Assembly: GCF_000150955.2 (NCBI RefSeq)
Contig: NC_011670.1
Location: forward strand, 1,283,766 to 1,347,765
Origin: Phaeodactylum tricornutum CCAP 1055/1
Lineage: Eukaryota > Bacillariophyta > Bacillariophyceae > Surirellales > Neidiaceae
Reading direction: 5' to 3'
Length of the DNA stretch: 64,000 nt
Positions 31,190 to 43,547 of this stretch are shown here, one piece after another (the stretch's first letter is position 1; the number at the start of each line of letters is the position of its first letter). A model generated the notes under the pieces. The model had not been told where the DNA came from, ran no database searches, and was given only the letters and a program-made list of their open reading frames with translations. Position numbers and translations under genes: made by a program.

Positions 31190-32671
31190 ATGGCAGTCGA
31201 AAGCGATCGTTTATATTGGAGCGTCTCGAAAGAAGATCAGAGCTACGCTGGCACCTCAGATCCTGCTCCTCCCGTTCGATCATTAATTCTTCCTCGTACG
31301 TTGTCACAAGTTGTCTGTCAATTTCTGCTAAGTATATCTGACCAGTATTTTTTGATATTTGGCTATACTCAGGAACGTTGGCTTGGTTTTCGGTGGACGA
31401 TGACCACATTTTTCTCTTGGAAGGTTACACCGCAGCATCGTACACACCACCAACCATTATCTTTCCGGCGTCAACTTTGCCAGGCAAAATGTGGCAGACG
31501 CTCTTGCAAACTCGTACATGTACACTATCAAGCGCGACTACACGGGAGAGTACGGCCGTCTTAAAAAGGGCGTTGTCGGGGACTGAGCCAAAAAGCTTTA
31601 AATTTGACGAGCTAAGACTGAAGGCGTCTAAAAACAAAAAGGATTATCCTTTTGTGGTGGCTGAGTCCCCCATCCATATGTTTTGCAAGGTACATGAGCT
31701 GATTGCTTTAACAAACGACGAAGCCTTGGTCATTTTGACGGTCGAGACTTTCGTAATTGATGGATCGGTCCTAGGTCCGCCCACAGATGAAATGACAAAG
31801 CGGCCCAACGTGACGGCCAAAATTGACGCCGATCTAATTGAACCAGTAGTAAGTCTCGGCGACGGCAAGGTATTTCCCTTGATGTGTTTGCGATCGATGC
31901 CTCGCCCAACGCGTTGTGCGCAACGCGGCTCGTGGACTTCCACCGATTTCAATAACAATGTCGGAAGAGGGGACCATAGCCTCGCTTACGAAACGACCGA
32001 ATGGTCGTACAGACAACACGGTGGTACCTGCCCCCTCGGGTATAACGCAACAACGGCTTTAATCATGCCTAGACCAATCGGTTGGATTTCGACATATTCG
32101 CAAGAAGGCAATGTTGCTCATCTGGCTCCCTACAGTTTTTTTACTGATGTCTCCCGCGGATGTGAACCAATAGTCGCATTTTCCGCCTTTCGCAAGGAAG
32201 GTACAATAAAAAAAGATGCACACAAAGATGCAGAGGAGATGAAGTGTTTTGTATACAACATGGTGGATGAGGACTTGGCCGTAAAAATGAATTATTCTGC
32301 TGCAGAGCTTGGACGCAACGAAAGTGAGTTCGAATTAGCCAAGTTGACACCTGGGAAGGCACGTCTAGTAGATGCTCCGGTTGTGTCAGAAGCCTGGATA
32401 CGATTGGAGTGTGAATATTTTAAGACGGTGGAAGTTGACAGCTTTTCAGTCGTTCTCGGTTTCGTTCGTGGCATAGACATTGACCGCAAGCTTTGGAAAG
32501 ACGGCAGGCTCGACGTATCTTTGCTAAAGCCTATCACACGGCTCGGGTAAGTGAAAGAAGTGTTTCCGAAAGTATTTGACCTGCAATCATATCTCATTCT
32601 TTGTTGTAACCAGGTACACGGACGAATACGGCATTTTGGGATCACAGGTCCAGAGAGGTAGTCCCCCCTAA
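31190..32671 (+). CDS. Tandem flavin-reductase-like (FMN-binding split barrel) protein
   Basis: Three exons, 31190-31295, 31373-32546 and 32614-32671, 445 aa, with introns of 77 and 67 nt (both GT-AG) and consistent phases. The start at 31190 (MAVESDRLYWSV) is the first in-frame ATG. Domain 1 runs from SLILPRTLAWFSV through AASYTPPTIIFPAS to the SPIHMFCKVHELI strand and VFVIDGSVL. Domain 2 starts at ALIMPRPIGWISTYS and continues through NVAHLAPYSFF, VSEAWIRLECEYFKTV and VVLGFVRGIDID. Each half thus resembles one flavin-reductase-like domain that normally dimerises, which suggests an internal pseudo-dimer. The family binds FMN and reduces flavins, or serves other oxidoreductases. The substrate is unknown and no targeting peptide is seen. 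It is convergent with the BRM gene, 96 nt away. Confidence 0.8.
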
Positions 32672-32767
32672 TAAATAGTTGCCTCTCGAGCTGGTCGTTC
32701 ATAGTCAATCTAAATCTATATGACAAGCTTTCAACACTCTTTCGTTCAAGCGGAAAGGATTCGGCCA

Positions 32768-35700
32768 TTAATCTCCGCCCCCGGATTTCTTCATTATATC
32801 CTTCAGTGACAGCTTGATCCGAAGTTTTTTTTTGGTCGTTTGCTTGCTACTGGGAATATGCTCGGAACTAAAACCGTTCTTTTTCAGCACACGCTGGAGT
32901 TCTTTCTCCAGAGCCTTAGCGTCCTCCACAACCCACGAGTCTTCGCCGTTGAATTTTTTGGCATTCGCAAACATGAGCATCCAATCATCGTTGAATTCTT
33001 GCAAGTTAGAATATATCTTCGCGCGGCACTTGCGAAGAATGTCGTTGATTGCCATTGGCTTCTCAACAATCTCGTAATAGTCGGGAAAAGTTGCGGGGTC
33101 CGGCTTTTCAAGAAACAACTCAGATAAACGTCGCTTTGTGCTGGGATCCTTTAAAGCGACGACCGATTTTGAGCAGCTAATTAGTTTGCGGAATGTCCAA
33201 TCTGTCAGGAGCGAATCACTACGTAAAGGTGCTTGCTCTTCGGCATCAGGTATAGCTGCTGCAGAGACTGTACTCGGGGCGATTTTCTGAAGCTTCGGAC
33301 GTTTCCGAGGTTGCTGCTCTTCTTGGACGGCCTGTTTCTCCATCATACGAAGAAATTGCTTCTCTGTAAGACCGTCGTCGTACATGACCGCTTTTCGTTT
33401 CCTCGAGCCGTCGCCCAAAAAGTTGCTTGGTGCTTCAAACCCGCCATCGTTGGCTCCTTGATGAGGATAACGAACCCAGTCAGGGACATCAGCGTCGCTT
33501 ATGTACAGCGGAGCGAGAGTACCACCTTCTCTTTCTAACTGCTCGTCAATTGACGAGTAGAGTTGATAGTCTGCTTCGTTATTGCTCAACATTTCGTTTA
33601 AATCTTCCTTGTCGCTGCTCTCACTGTTGTTGTCATCGTCCTCCTCCCCATCCTCCGAGCCAGCTGATTTCTCTGACACAGCTTTGGGTTGTGCGTTTTC
33701 AAAATCCGTGAGCAACACTTCCATCAGCCGTTTTCGCTCTAAACTGTTGTCACTTTCACCGCCTTGCTTGTTGAATTGGCCCGATTCCACTACCAGTTCC
33801 GAGACACTGAGTTTCTCATTCGCTCGACTGAGAATCTTTTCTTCAACTGGAGAGTAAGTAATAAGCCGAAAGACACTAACGTCGCTACGCTGTCCAATGC
33901 GATGAGCCCGATCTTGTGCCTGCAGATCCATCATGGGATTCCAATCACTATCAAAGATAATGACGGTATCCGCCGAAGTAAGATTGAGTCCGAGACCACC
34001 TGCCCGTGTGGACAATAGGAAAACAAAGTAAGGAGAGTCCGGCGCGTTAAATTTATACATACGCTTTTCTCGCTCTTCCGCTGGAGTTGACCCGTCCAAG
34101 CGCAGCGATTTGTATCCCCGGAGAGCAAAGTAGTCCTCCATGATTGTCATGACTGCTGTCATCTGCGTGAACATCAGCACACGATGACCAGCGGCTCTGA
34201 GTTTGGGTAGCATTTGGTCTAAAAGAGCCATTTTTCCCGAAGAACGAACTATTATGTCATTGATGTGGTAACCTTCCGGAGAAAAAAGGTAGGGATGATT
34301 ACAGACCTTGCGTAGCTGCATCACAATGTTGTTCAGGCCACGTGATGGAGCCTGCGTGTCGGTACCCATTAAAGCTGTGTCGGCCACCGCTTTTTTACTA
34401 ATTTGTTTGTAGAGTTCTTTTTGCCAAGAGGACAACTCGCAACGCAAGACCTTCTCGACCTTTTCGGGTAGTTGATCAAGCACTTCACTCTTGACACGCC
34501 TCAACATGAAAGGTCGAAGAAGCTCGTGCAGACGATGGATAACCAGAATGCGCTCCTCGTTGGACAACAAGTCATCACCTTCATCCGTGTTAGAACCACC
34601 GCCAAACTGTTCGAACGGTCGACTAAACCATTGGTCAAACGTCTCCACAGAGTTAAAAATAGTGGGCAACAAGAAATTCAAAAGTGACCAAAGCTCGCTC
34701 AAGTCGTTCATCAGTGGAGTTCCGGTCAGCAAGACGCGGTATCGCGTTGAATACTGCGTACCGAGGGTAACGGCAAACTTGGACTGCGCGTTTTTCATGC
34801 GGTGACCTTCATCGACGATCGCGTACTGCCAATCAATCTTGCGTAAAAATTTCTTGTCCTTGATGATATATTCATACGTAGTTAGCAATACATTGAAGTG
34901 GCCGGTGCGGACCTGGTCGCGATAAATCTCTTTTCGCAACCCCGGCGTTCCCTTGTAGCAAATTAGCCTCGCCGCCGGGCACCACTTGAGAAACTCGTTT
35001 TGCCAGTTGGAGAGAGTGGAAAGAGGCACAATCACCAGATAAGGACCTAGATTTTGTTTAAACTCCATCAAATACGCAATGAGCGAAATAGCCTGAATGG
35101 TCTTCCCCTGAAATCACAAAACAGCAAAGTCTTAGTCAGAAACCAGCCTATTCAACTCGTCTAGTTACGGCACTGGCCGGTACGTACCAATCCCATTTCG
35201 TCCGCCAAAATCCCGTTCAGCTTGTTATTGTACAAAGATACGAGCCACTGTAATCCTAGCAGCTGATACTCCTTCAGCTCACCACCCACCAGTATACTTG
35301 GTTGTCGGACTTCTTCCGTTTTCAAGTGAGCCGACGCGTAGTAGGAATTGTTGCCTTTTTGATCGCCCCCGTCGTCCGACCGTTCCTGGTGTAGCAATGA
35401 GGAGATCTGCGTAAAGTGCTTTTCTGTCTTGTCGAGTAAATACTGCAAACGGTCGTTGCGAGTTTCCTCTAGAAGCTTTGAGTAAGCGGTCATGTCGTTC
35501 GCCCGCAATGCGGCAATTCGCGCCTTCTCCGCATGCGTCGCGTCCTTTTCGACCTTCCGGGCTTCCTTGTTAAAGACGTCCCGGATGGTCTTGAGAAGTT
35601 TGGCGTGTTCGGTTCGGCGCTGGCGGTGAAACTTGAAGAAGTCGACTTGATGGGCGTTGAGAACCTTGTGTACGTCTTTGAGCTGCTTGCTGAGCGTGTC

Positions 35701-37278
35701 GGCCGTCGTCTGTCGAGATTTGCGAGCGGCGCGGTCAATCGCTTTAGCGTACTTTTTCGGTTCTACCTTGATGCGCTTGAACTTTTCTGGGTCCAATAAG
35801 GGCGTAGGTGATCGTTTTGCAGTGGGCTGACCGGCAGCTTTCTGTGCCCGGAGTTGCCTTTGTAGCTCGGCGATTGTGGGGTAAAGATCGGAGAGAGATC
35901 GCTTCGGCAGTGGAGCCGGAGGTGGCAATGTGGCGGCAGTGTCCCGGCTTCTTACCATTGCTCCCACACTAAAAGGTACGGCCAGAAACTTTTCCTTTTG
36001 GAGCATGAAGATTCCGTGTTGAACACGTTTCCATTGAGCACGTTCTTTGGCTTTCTGCCGTAGGTCTTTGGCCTGTTGCTGCTGTTGCAGCTGGGCGGAC
36101 GATGGGGTCTTGGGTTTTGCTGGCACCGGTGTCGTTGCCGGTACTGGTTTCGTGTACACATTGACCGGAGCCGGCTTGGCAAAGGAAGTTGTTACGGTTG
36201 GTTTCGGTGGAGCCGGTGGCACTACGGGTTTGGGTCTGGGCGAAATCGCCGGTACCAGGGTTGGTTTGGCGGGGAAGGCTGCTAATGGTTTCGGTTTCGA
36301 GGTCTGATTGCTCGTTAGATTGCTGGTGCTCGTGTTGGCTTGTTGCATGCTTTGTCGTTTGGCGGCTTCACGTTCGCGTGCCACCCGTGCCGCATTGACG
36401 ATAGCTGCCTTGGGAAGACCCGTCCGCACGGCAGCTTCCATGAGCTTGGGATCTACCGTCCCCGTTGGAGAACGAATGGCGGACCATATTGCCTTGGCGA
36501 GTGCTTGTTTTGCTTCTGGAGTCAAGACAACCTTGGGCTTGGGGTTGGCAGTGGAACCCACACCGACCCCCGACGACGAGGAGGTTGTAACTATCGGGTG
36601 TGGCGCGTGCGAGATGGTTCGCTGGTGTTGATTATGTTGCTGTTGCTGGCGTTGATTATGTTGTTGCTGCTGCTGCTGCGCCACTGCTGCTTGTTGAATG
36701 TACTGACGAGACTGTTGTGTCGCCATTTGTAAGGGATTCGGTACGCCCCAACCTTGTCCAACATTGTAGGTTTCGTTGCTACTAGTGTTACTACCATTGC
36801 TGGCAACCTGCTTCCGTTCGTCGTTACGAATATCGTTCCCGTGCACGCTGCTGCTGTTGTTGTTTCCGTACGTCGGCACGCACGGTACGGACGCCCCCGA
36901 TCCGGCTCCGTAACGCGCCGGTGCCGTCGGCAACGGCAGCCGCGGAGCTACGGAAACACGGTGAGCAAGGCCTCCGGTGGTCCCCGAGGACGGCAACGCG
37001 TTGACGGGTGCGTACGCGGGTGACGACGACAACGACGCGGCGGTAGCGAAGGACGGTGGAGGCCAACGAGTCGACGACGATGAGGGAGAAGGACCGGAGG
37101 GAATCACCGAGGGATCGGCCACACCGCGGGGTGCTTGGGTACCCGGAACGTGAGCAGACACCGCGTGTGGTGCCGTAGTGTTGGAAAAATCGTGACCAGC
37201 AGCATTCGATTGCTGTGGAGTGGTACTGTTGGTGGTGCTGTTGCTTGCGGAGGAGGAATTTGGAGTGGGGTTGTCCAT
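32768..37278 (-). CDS. BRM/SMARCA2-4-type SNF2 chromatin remodeller with bromodomain
   Basis: Two exons, 37278-35188 and 35107-32768, 1476 aa, with an 80-nt intron that falls between Leu and Gly of DEMGL|GKT in the Walker A motif. The N-terminal 400 residues are low-complexity (Ser/Thr, Pro/Ala and a Gln/His run). An HSA-like segment ([15 protein letters not shown]) and the charged helix with [15 protein letters not shown] and [16 protein letters not shown] match the BRM N-terminal region. The ATPase has DEGH and [20 protein letters not shown] motifs with [12 protein letters not shown] SnAC-like region ([15 protein letters not shown]) follows. The C-terminal bromodomain (about 1340-1450) contains [14 protein letters not shown] and NAKKFN. 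It should be the catalytic subunit of a SWI/SNF complex in the nucleus. BRM type is preferred over ISWI or CHD because of HSA, SnAC and bromodomain. Confidence 0.95.
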
Positions 37279-37849
37279 CGTCGCCGGGTCAATCGTCTAA
37301 CAGAGGGGCGTTGGGATTGCCGGGGACCGTCGGAACGAAAAACGCAACACTGGGAAGACACGGCGGGCGGAGAAGGGGCCCCACGAAACCTCGCCTAGTG
37401 CTCGTCGCTCGTCGCCTAGCCACTGAAACGTTCGCGTGGCAATTCGATTGTCTGTCTCCGAATCAGTTGGGTTCGGAAGAACACTGTTGTACAGACAAAC
37501 CGATAAGCGTGTCTGTCAAACGCGCGGGGATGGGCTCCGTCGAAGCGGCACTCGATGGTGGATCGATTCGGTCTGTCTGACGTCCGCAATCGGGATTTCT
37601 CTGTCGTTCACAGTCACGTCACACTTTATACGTCACGATTTGGCACAATCTGCTGGATCTCCGCCTTTTTTTGTTTTGAGCTCTCCTCCTCCTTTCCCAC
37701 TCCCAGAGGTTACTACTACCTCCCATCGTCGCTACTACCCTTACCTATATACCGTGCCGGTTTCCTCGACGCATCACCCTCGTCTCCAAAGCCCTCTAAA
37801 GCCTCTGCTAGATCAACACAGCACGGAACGAAACGACACGGCGTTTTCG
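37279..37849. promoter_or_regulatory. Shared divergent promoter region, BRM / BolA
   Basis: A 571-nt gap between outward-facing genes. TGACTGTGA (reverse) lies at 37608-37616, about 240 nt upstream of the BolA ATG and 330 nt upstream of the BRM ATG. The BolA-proximal part is pyrimidine-rich. Confidence 0.45.
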
Positions 37850-38438
37850 ATGAAACTGGTTCGTTCAATCGTTGCAATCTTCTTCATGTGGACTACGGCA
37901 TCCCGGGCGTTCCGACCGGTCGTGCGGGTAGCCTGGGCTCGGAACACGGCCACTCGTCAGTTCAGCACCGCCAATGGGCCGGATACGACCATCGTACAAA
38001 CCTGTCAACAAAAGATTCAAGACGCCTTGTCCGCCACCGATGTCAAAGTTACCGGTACGTCGAAACTGTGCGCTCGTTGGAAATTTGGCAATACGCACTC
38101 CTCGGTGTAAGCATGTTTGGATAGCTTGTGTTGGTCGCGTGCTCTCTTTTTCTCTCCGTTACCCACACACATACACTATACACACTACATAATTGATGTA
38201 ACTGTTCACACTGGTATATCCCAAACTCACGTGTACACCTCTCGATACACACAAATGGCTAGGCGCGTATGATGATCCCAACGGATCGCACATTTCCATC
38301 GAAGTAGTCGCCGAAGCCTTTGCCGGGAAACGACCCGTTCAGCGTCAACAAATGGTTTACAAGGCGATTTGGGAGGAACTAAAGGGGCCCGTGCACGCCG
38401 TGGACGCCATGATTTGTAAGACCCCGGACGAAGTATAA
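37850..38438 (+). CDS. Plastid-targeted BolA-family protein
   Basis: Two exons, 37850-38054 and 38263-38438, 126 aa, with a 208-nt GT-AG intron. The N-terminus [23 protein letters not shown] is a signal peptide followed by Phe-Arg-Pro at the cleavage site, a clear plastid preprotein pattern. The BolA fold follows: a [14 protein letters not shown] helix and strand, then the conserved His of [13 protein letters not shown], the [13 protein letters not shown] helix and the final [14 protein letters not shown] strand. BolA proteins bind monothiol glutaredoxins through a [2Fe-2S] cluster and regulate iron-sulfur trafficking or redox. In plants BolA1 and BolA4 act in plastids (family knowledge). A partner glutaredoxin with a CGFS site is not present in this window. 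It is convergent with ChlD, about 160 nt apart. Confidence 0.88.
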
Positions 38439-38597
38439 ATAAAATCAATAAAGAGAGAAAGAGTCCCAAATCTCCACCCCGGCTCTAGCAAATACTCGTC
38501 ATTTACTTTCGTTCCGTGCGGCAAACGTAGCGGACATATCGTAGAGCTACACAATGCGCCAACGTTATAGATATACGACGACAATTTGGTCAAATCT

Positions 38598-41241
38598 TTA
38601 CTTGGATTTAATCTGGTTCAGCGCTTGGCTTGTCACGCTGGCGATCGCTTTCCCATCGGCTTTGGTAATCTGGTGATACTTGCCCAAAGCGGCATCGGCA
38701 ATTTCCTTGGCCAAACCGGTCGAAATGAACTTGTTTTCCGTATCAATACAAAGCAAGTTGAAGCCTCCTTGGGATCCCAGTCGCTTGGCACACGCCAATA
38801 CTTCGTCCTTCAAATAACTTCGACTGGGCTTGCCATCCTTGGAATCCTCGTCTGATTCTGGGTCGAATTCTTCGCCCATGGACACACAAAGGGGAACGTT
38901 CGCTCGACCGTCGGAAATCAATACGACCACAACCTTACCGACGTCCCCACTCTTCTGGGCGTTAATACCGGTGAGCGTTGCCAATTGCAGTGCGTGAGCT
39001 AGTGGAGAGCCTCCTCCACAAGGCATTTGTTCGAGCCGTTGCCGAGCCATGGTGATGGATTTCGTGGGAGGTAGCAGAACATCGGCCATTTCTCCCTGGA
39101 AGGGAATGAGTGAGATTTTGTCACGGCTTTGGTATGCCTCCGTCAGGAGACTGACGGCCGCGCCCTTAGCGGCATTCATGCGGTTGAGAGCCATCGATCC
39201 GGAAGCGTCCACGACAAAGATAATCAATGAACCTGCCTTACGTGCCATCTTCTTGATGCGCACGTCCGACTGTTGAATGTGGACCCCACGCCCCTCCTTT
39301 GAGGTACCAACCGCGCGCTCACGACGTGACTTTTGGTAAGGAGCAGACGCACGGAGAGTTGCGTCAACTGCAAGCAATGTCATGCAAGTATAAGATACAT
39401 AGTACAGCTTCTTATTCCAAGGAAACATTTTGATCACTGAACTTACCAGCCAGACGAATTACCTTGCCCTTCGGTAACATGGGCTTGATGTAACGGCCAC
39501 GGTCCTGCGAAAAAATGAGACCACGGCCTCCTCCCTTGCCGCTACGTTCCCGACTAGTAAAGTCAATGAGATCTGGGTCCATTGGGGTCGCATCAATGTC
39601 GAACATGAACTCTTGTGGTACTTCCGGTACATCAGGGGCTTCATCTTCGCGATCTTCGTCTTCCTCCTCGTCTTCTTTTTCATCCGGTTGTTCATCGTCA
39701 TCTTCCTGGTCTTCATCCTGATCCTGACTTTGGTCGTCCATTTGCGGTGGCGGCGGCGGAGGTGGCGGTGGCGGGGGCATCATCTCGTCCGGATCCATCG
39801 GTGTATTTATAAAGGTTCCACGGGGAGCAATCGCAAGCTTGACAGCCAGACGCAGATCCTCACTAGTTACCTGGCGACCTTCCAGTGCGGCACTCGCACG
39901 AGCCACTTCACAGGCAAAAATTTCAGCACGATGTCCCTGGCACCCGGCGCGGATGGCCTCTTCACACAAGTACTGCATCTGCGAAGGCGCAACCTTCAGG
40001 TCCTTGATGTATTCGTGAGCAAAAACGATGGCTGTTTTGAGATCGTCCTCGTTGTCGATAGCCTCCTGCAGAGCAACTTCTGCCTTGTCGGTCTTTTGTT
40101 TTCCGGAACTAGCGAAATCTAGTACACTTTCGACGGCGTCTACGCGCTGTCCAATATCCAAGCGATCAGCGTTGGTCGAAAGCGCAATTGCGATGCGATC
40201 AAGCAAGTGGTCACGGAGTTCTCCCTCGTCCGGGTTGAAGGTAGCAATCAATAACGGACGGCAAGGGTATCGCAGTGATATACCCTCACGCTCAACAAGG
40301 ACATATCCGTCGGAGACAACGTTCAACAGGATATTGGCTGTTTCTTCGTCGAGGAGATTGATATCGTCGACGTAGAGAACTCCTCGATGTGCCTTTGCCA
40401 ACAAGCCAGGAGCAAAAACCGTCTTGCCCGATTTGACACTTTCTTCCAAATCGGCACTTCCTATCAAACGATCTTCCATCACGTTAAGCGGAACTTGCAC
40501 GAAGGGACACGGAATGATTTCCGTCTCGCGGTCCGCCAACGGAGTGCCGCCATTGTCGATTTCAGTACGAGTGAAATCATCGAGTCCAAATTCACCTTCG
40601 GGGTCAATATTGAAGGCAGAATCCTTAAGGATTTCAATCGGAGGTAGCAGTTGATGCAGAGCTCTGGCCATGACAGACTTCGAAGTCCCCTTGCCTCCCG
40701 AAATTACTACCCCACCCATACGATTATTAATTGCCGATAGCAACAAGGCCTGTTTGATGGAATCCTGACCAACAATCATGGACAACGGAAACGGCCTACC
40801 ACCCAGATCCATAAGTTTGGTGTCTTTGATGCCAATCTTACTACTGCCACCATTCATGGCGGCCTCGGCTTCCATGACGAGACGAGCGCGTGCCGCCGCT
40901 TCCGTCTCGGATGTTTCCGATTTGTCGTCAGCGACGGCACTCATAAAGGCCGGGGCAACCCGTTTGACTGTCGATGTTGCTCGTGTTGCCGGAACGAACG
41001 TAAATGATTGGACCTGTGTCCCACAATATTACAGAATGAAAACACGGATGCGATAAGAAGCCACTTTTGTGAGAAAGATATCCTGGAATAAACGAGTCAA
41101 TCTTTCGGGAGTCCACAGTAGCCGCCGCACCAATTTTCCCTATGTCACCAGACATCGACTACCACACGTTTTAATGAATACACAGGTTAAGCTTTAACGC
41201 ACCTGAAATGCCATCAAAATAAGGCAAGCCCCCGCCATCAT
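38598..41241 (-). CDS. CHLD: Magnesium chelatase subunit D
   Basis: Three exons, 41241-41203, 41013-39447 and 39367-38598, 791 aa. The first exon is 13 codons (MMAGACLILMAFQ), spliced in phase 0 to VQSFTFVPATRAT. This supplies the plastid presequence missing if translation began at the MSAVADD Met. The AAA domain has a degenerate nucleotide-binding loop (GGKGTSKS) and VLYVDDINLLDEE. A Pro run followed by a Glu/Asp-rich linker precedes KVIRLAVDATLRASAPYQK, formed by splicing across the 79-nt intron. The C-terminal von Willebrand A domain has the MIDAS motif DASGSM. ChlD with ChlI and ChlH inserts Mg into protoporphyrin IX in chlorophyll synthesis. ChlI is excluded by the integrin domain. The 5' exon is my inference; the other two are firm. 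Confidence 0.9.
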
Positions 41242-41889
41242 CCATGTTGATTTGGAGGATGAAACCATTGTTCGGCCGTCAGACCACGAAAACTACCCGG
41301 TCTCGTGAGTTTCCTTTCCAATTCTTTCGTGTACGTCAACCAGCTGGTTGATTGATGAAGGGGCTTTCGTTTGCGCCAGGGGGACTTCGATCTGGGCAGT
41401 GGTTCCTTGATGAACGCACAGGCACAGTCTTTCAACGACAGACCGAATGTATGCCGAGCCGACAAGATGTAGTGCGTGTTGTGGAATGAAAAGTTCAACT
41501 TCGACTCGACTCATTCCCAAACGATGGTCACCCGGTCCAAGCAAAATCAACGTCGACGGTTGATTGGCGTCTCATATCCCAATAATTTGTCTTAGAGTTG
41601 AAGACTGATATCTGATAGGACACATTGAGATGTCTCAGTCTATGCCCGAATTGTTTCCGGTAGGGTTCAGGTTTCACAAACGCTTGATTTTAACTGTAAA
41701 TGCTACAATAGATTACATTGCAGCTAATTAGATTGTGTCAGATTGTATTATGTTCGGTTCGAGGACGACACGAAAACATGACGAGATGGTCTAGTACAAG
41801 GGACACTAACTTGAATCTATTTTCTTCCATTTTGAAGTCTTGGACTGTTTCACTCCACCTTATCCATTGAGAGTAGCGACACATATCAA
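41242..41889. promoter_or_regulatory. Intergenic, ChlD promoter to TYW2 3' end
   Basis: About 650 nt with no supportable gene. It contains TTACAGTTA (reverse) at 41691-41699, about 450 nt upstream of the ChlD start. Short open frames on both strands look like noise. Confidence 0.4.
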
Positions 41890-43547
41890 TCACAAGTAGT
41901 TGTGATCGCCTTCCCTCATCCATTCTTGATTCAACACCCCACCTGGAGAGAGTGCACAGGTCGGGACGTACATCACTTTTAAAGGGACACGCACAAGGGT
42001 TTGATCCTGCTGGATAACTGTGCATGTCCCAGCGGGAGTATGAACTCCTTCCCTACCAAGTTCTGAAGGTGGTCCTACAAAGACATCGGCCACGTAGTGA
42101 TTCACTGTTGGGGCAAAGGACTTCACTTTTTCGACGTGGTCACATAAGACCGCCCAGTCTGCTCCCATCCCCAGCTCGGTGACAAAGCGGTACAAGCATT
42201 GACAAAGCCAGGTCGCCCATTGAAAGCACTCCTGTACCGGAACATTGCCGTGTACATGAAGCCAGCCTCCTGTCGTACGGCGCAACGCGCGAACTGCAGT
42301 CCGCCATCCACCTTCACTACTTGGTAGCAATCCAAGACTTACTCGATCGAACATATCGACCAAGTTGTGTTCTTTGGCTAGCAATCGACAGTCGCCATGT
42401 AGTACTGTCACTCGATTTTCAACTTCGTTGTCCAGTATATTGTGCTGCAGTGCTACCACAGCATGCTTGTTCCATTCGCATGCGTACACGTACTCGGCCT
42501 GGCCGTGCACGAGAGCTGGTAAGGTAAAATAGCCAATACCGGCGTACAAATCCAGAACGATTTCGTTGGATTGCACGAGTTGACCGAATCGAATCTTTTC
42601 CGTGATGTTCCCCCGACTAAACATAACGCGCGTCAGATCAAAACTCTGGCGAATTCCTTGCTCAGTGACAGTGATCCATCCCGCAGATCCAGGCCCTGTG
42701 CAAAGACAGAAACATTGAAGTAGCGAGTGAGCACAAACGGCCAATCCGCTTACGAAGCATTCCAATAACTCAACTTCTATGGATTGTACGCACCCGACTT
42801 GGACGGAACACCGTTAAATGGCCACAATAGGCGATAGCCACTTTGGCGGACTTCGCTCTCAGGATCGACCTCTCCTTTCCGAACGACTCTTGCACTTTTA
42901 TAGTTCAACGCAATTTTTTCCCAAAGTACCTTCAAAAATATTGCACGCTCGCTTTTGCTTGCGCCGCAACCAATAGCTTGTAGTAATGAACGCATCTGCA
43001 TATCGTCCACATCAAACGACTTACGATTGATGACTACAGTATTGTCATCGCCGAGAAGCTCGAGATTTTTCGGACAAATCACAATGCTCAAAGCAAAAAT
43101 TTGATTATGAAGACTCTCTTTTGAAGTTGCAAACGCCCACTGATCCATAAAGGCGACGCAGGTTTCATGCAGTGCACGCTGTATAAGTGTTGGACTGGAC
43201 ACTGCTTCACCATCTTTCCGAGGACGTCGTTGCATATGGTTTCCCAGCAACGATGTGCTGTAGTTGCAGAATTGATTTCCCTCGCCTGCGAAGCGAATCT
43301 CTGTAAAATAGTGGGGAAACGATGTGTTTATTGACTTGGCGATAAGAGGTATAGCAATACAATTTAAGAAATCATTGTGGGTCGACGAAGTCATACGAAA
43401 ATCCTTGTTCAGCATTCCCATTTCCTCCAATCTTGTTTTTGTGGTTTTCGCATCTTTCGGATCGACGTAAAGCACACGAACGTGGTCGCCTTTTTGCGGA
43501 ACAGTTGGTTGACTGCTTATTGATATGGCGTCAACTCGGGGCTCCAT
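41890..43547 (-). CDS. TYW2: tRNA wybutosine-synthesising protein 2 (TYW2/Trm12)
   Basis: Two exons, 43547-42794 and 42695-41890, 519 aa, joined across a 98-nt intron (GTGCGT...CAG). The start at 43547 is the first in-frame ATG. The N-terminal part ends with LLWPFNG and continues after splicing into GWITVTEQGIRQSFDLTRVMFSRGN (key residues), the region preceding motif I of TYW2. The SAM motif is VLDLYAGIGYFTLP, then YACEWNKHAVVALQHN and VLHGDCR. A VSLGLLPSSEGGW stretch matches the family's later motif. TYW2 transfers the 3-amino-3-carboxypropyl group of SAM in wybutosine synthesis at G37 of tRNA-Phe. Trm5 is the nearest alternative but lacks this spacing. About 50 residues after the usual end are unexplained. 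Confidence 0.85.

Noticed and set aside
39613-40122. Open frame antisense to ChlD, rich in hydrophobic residues
   Set aside because: The hydrophobic run is the reverse complement of the acidic linker of ChlD, an expected shadow.
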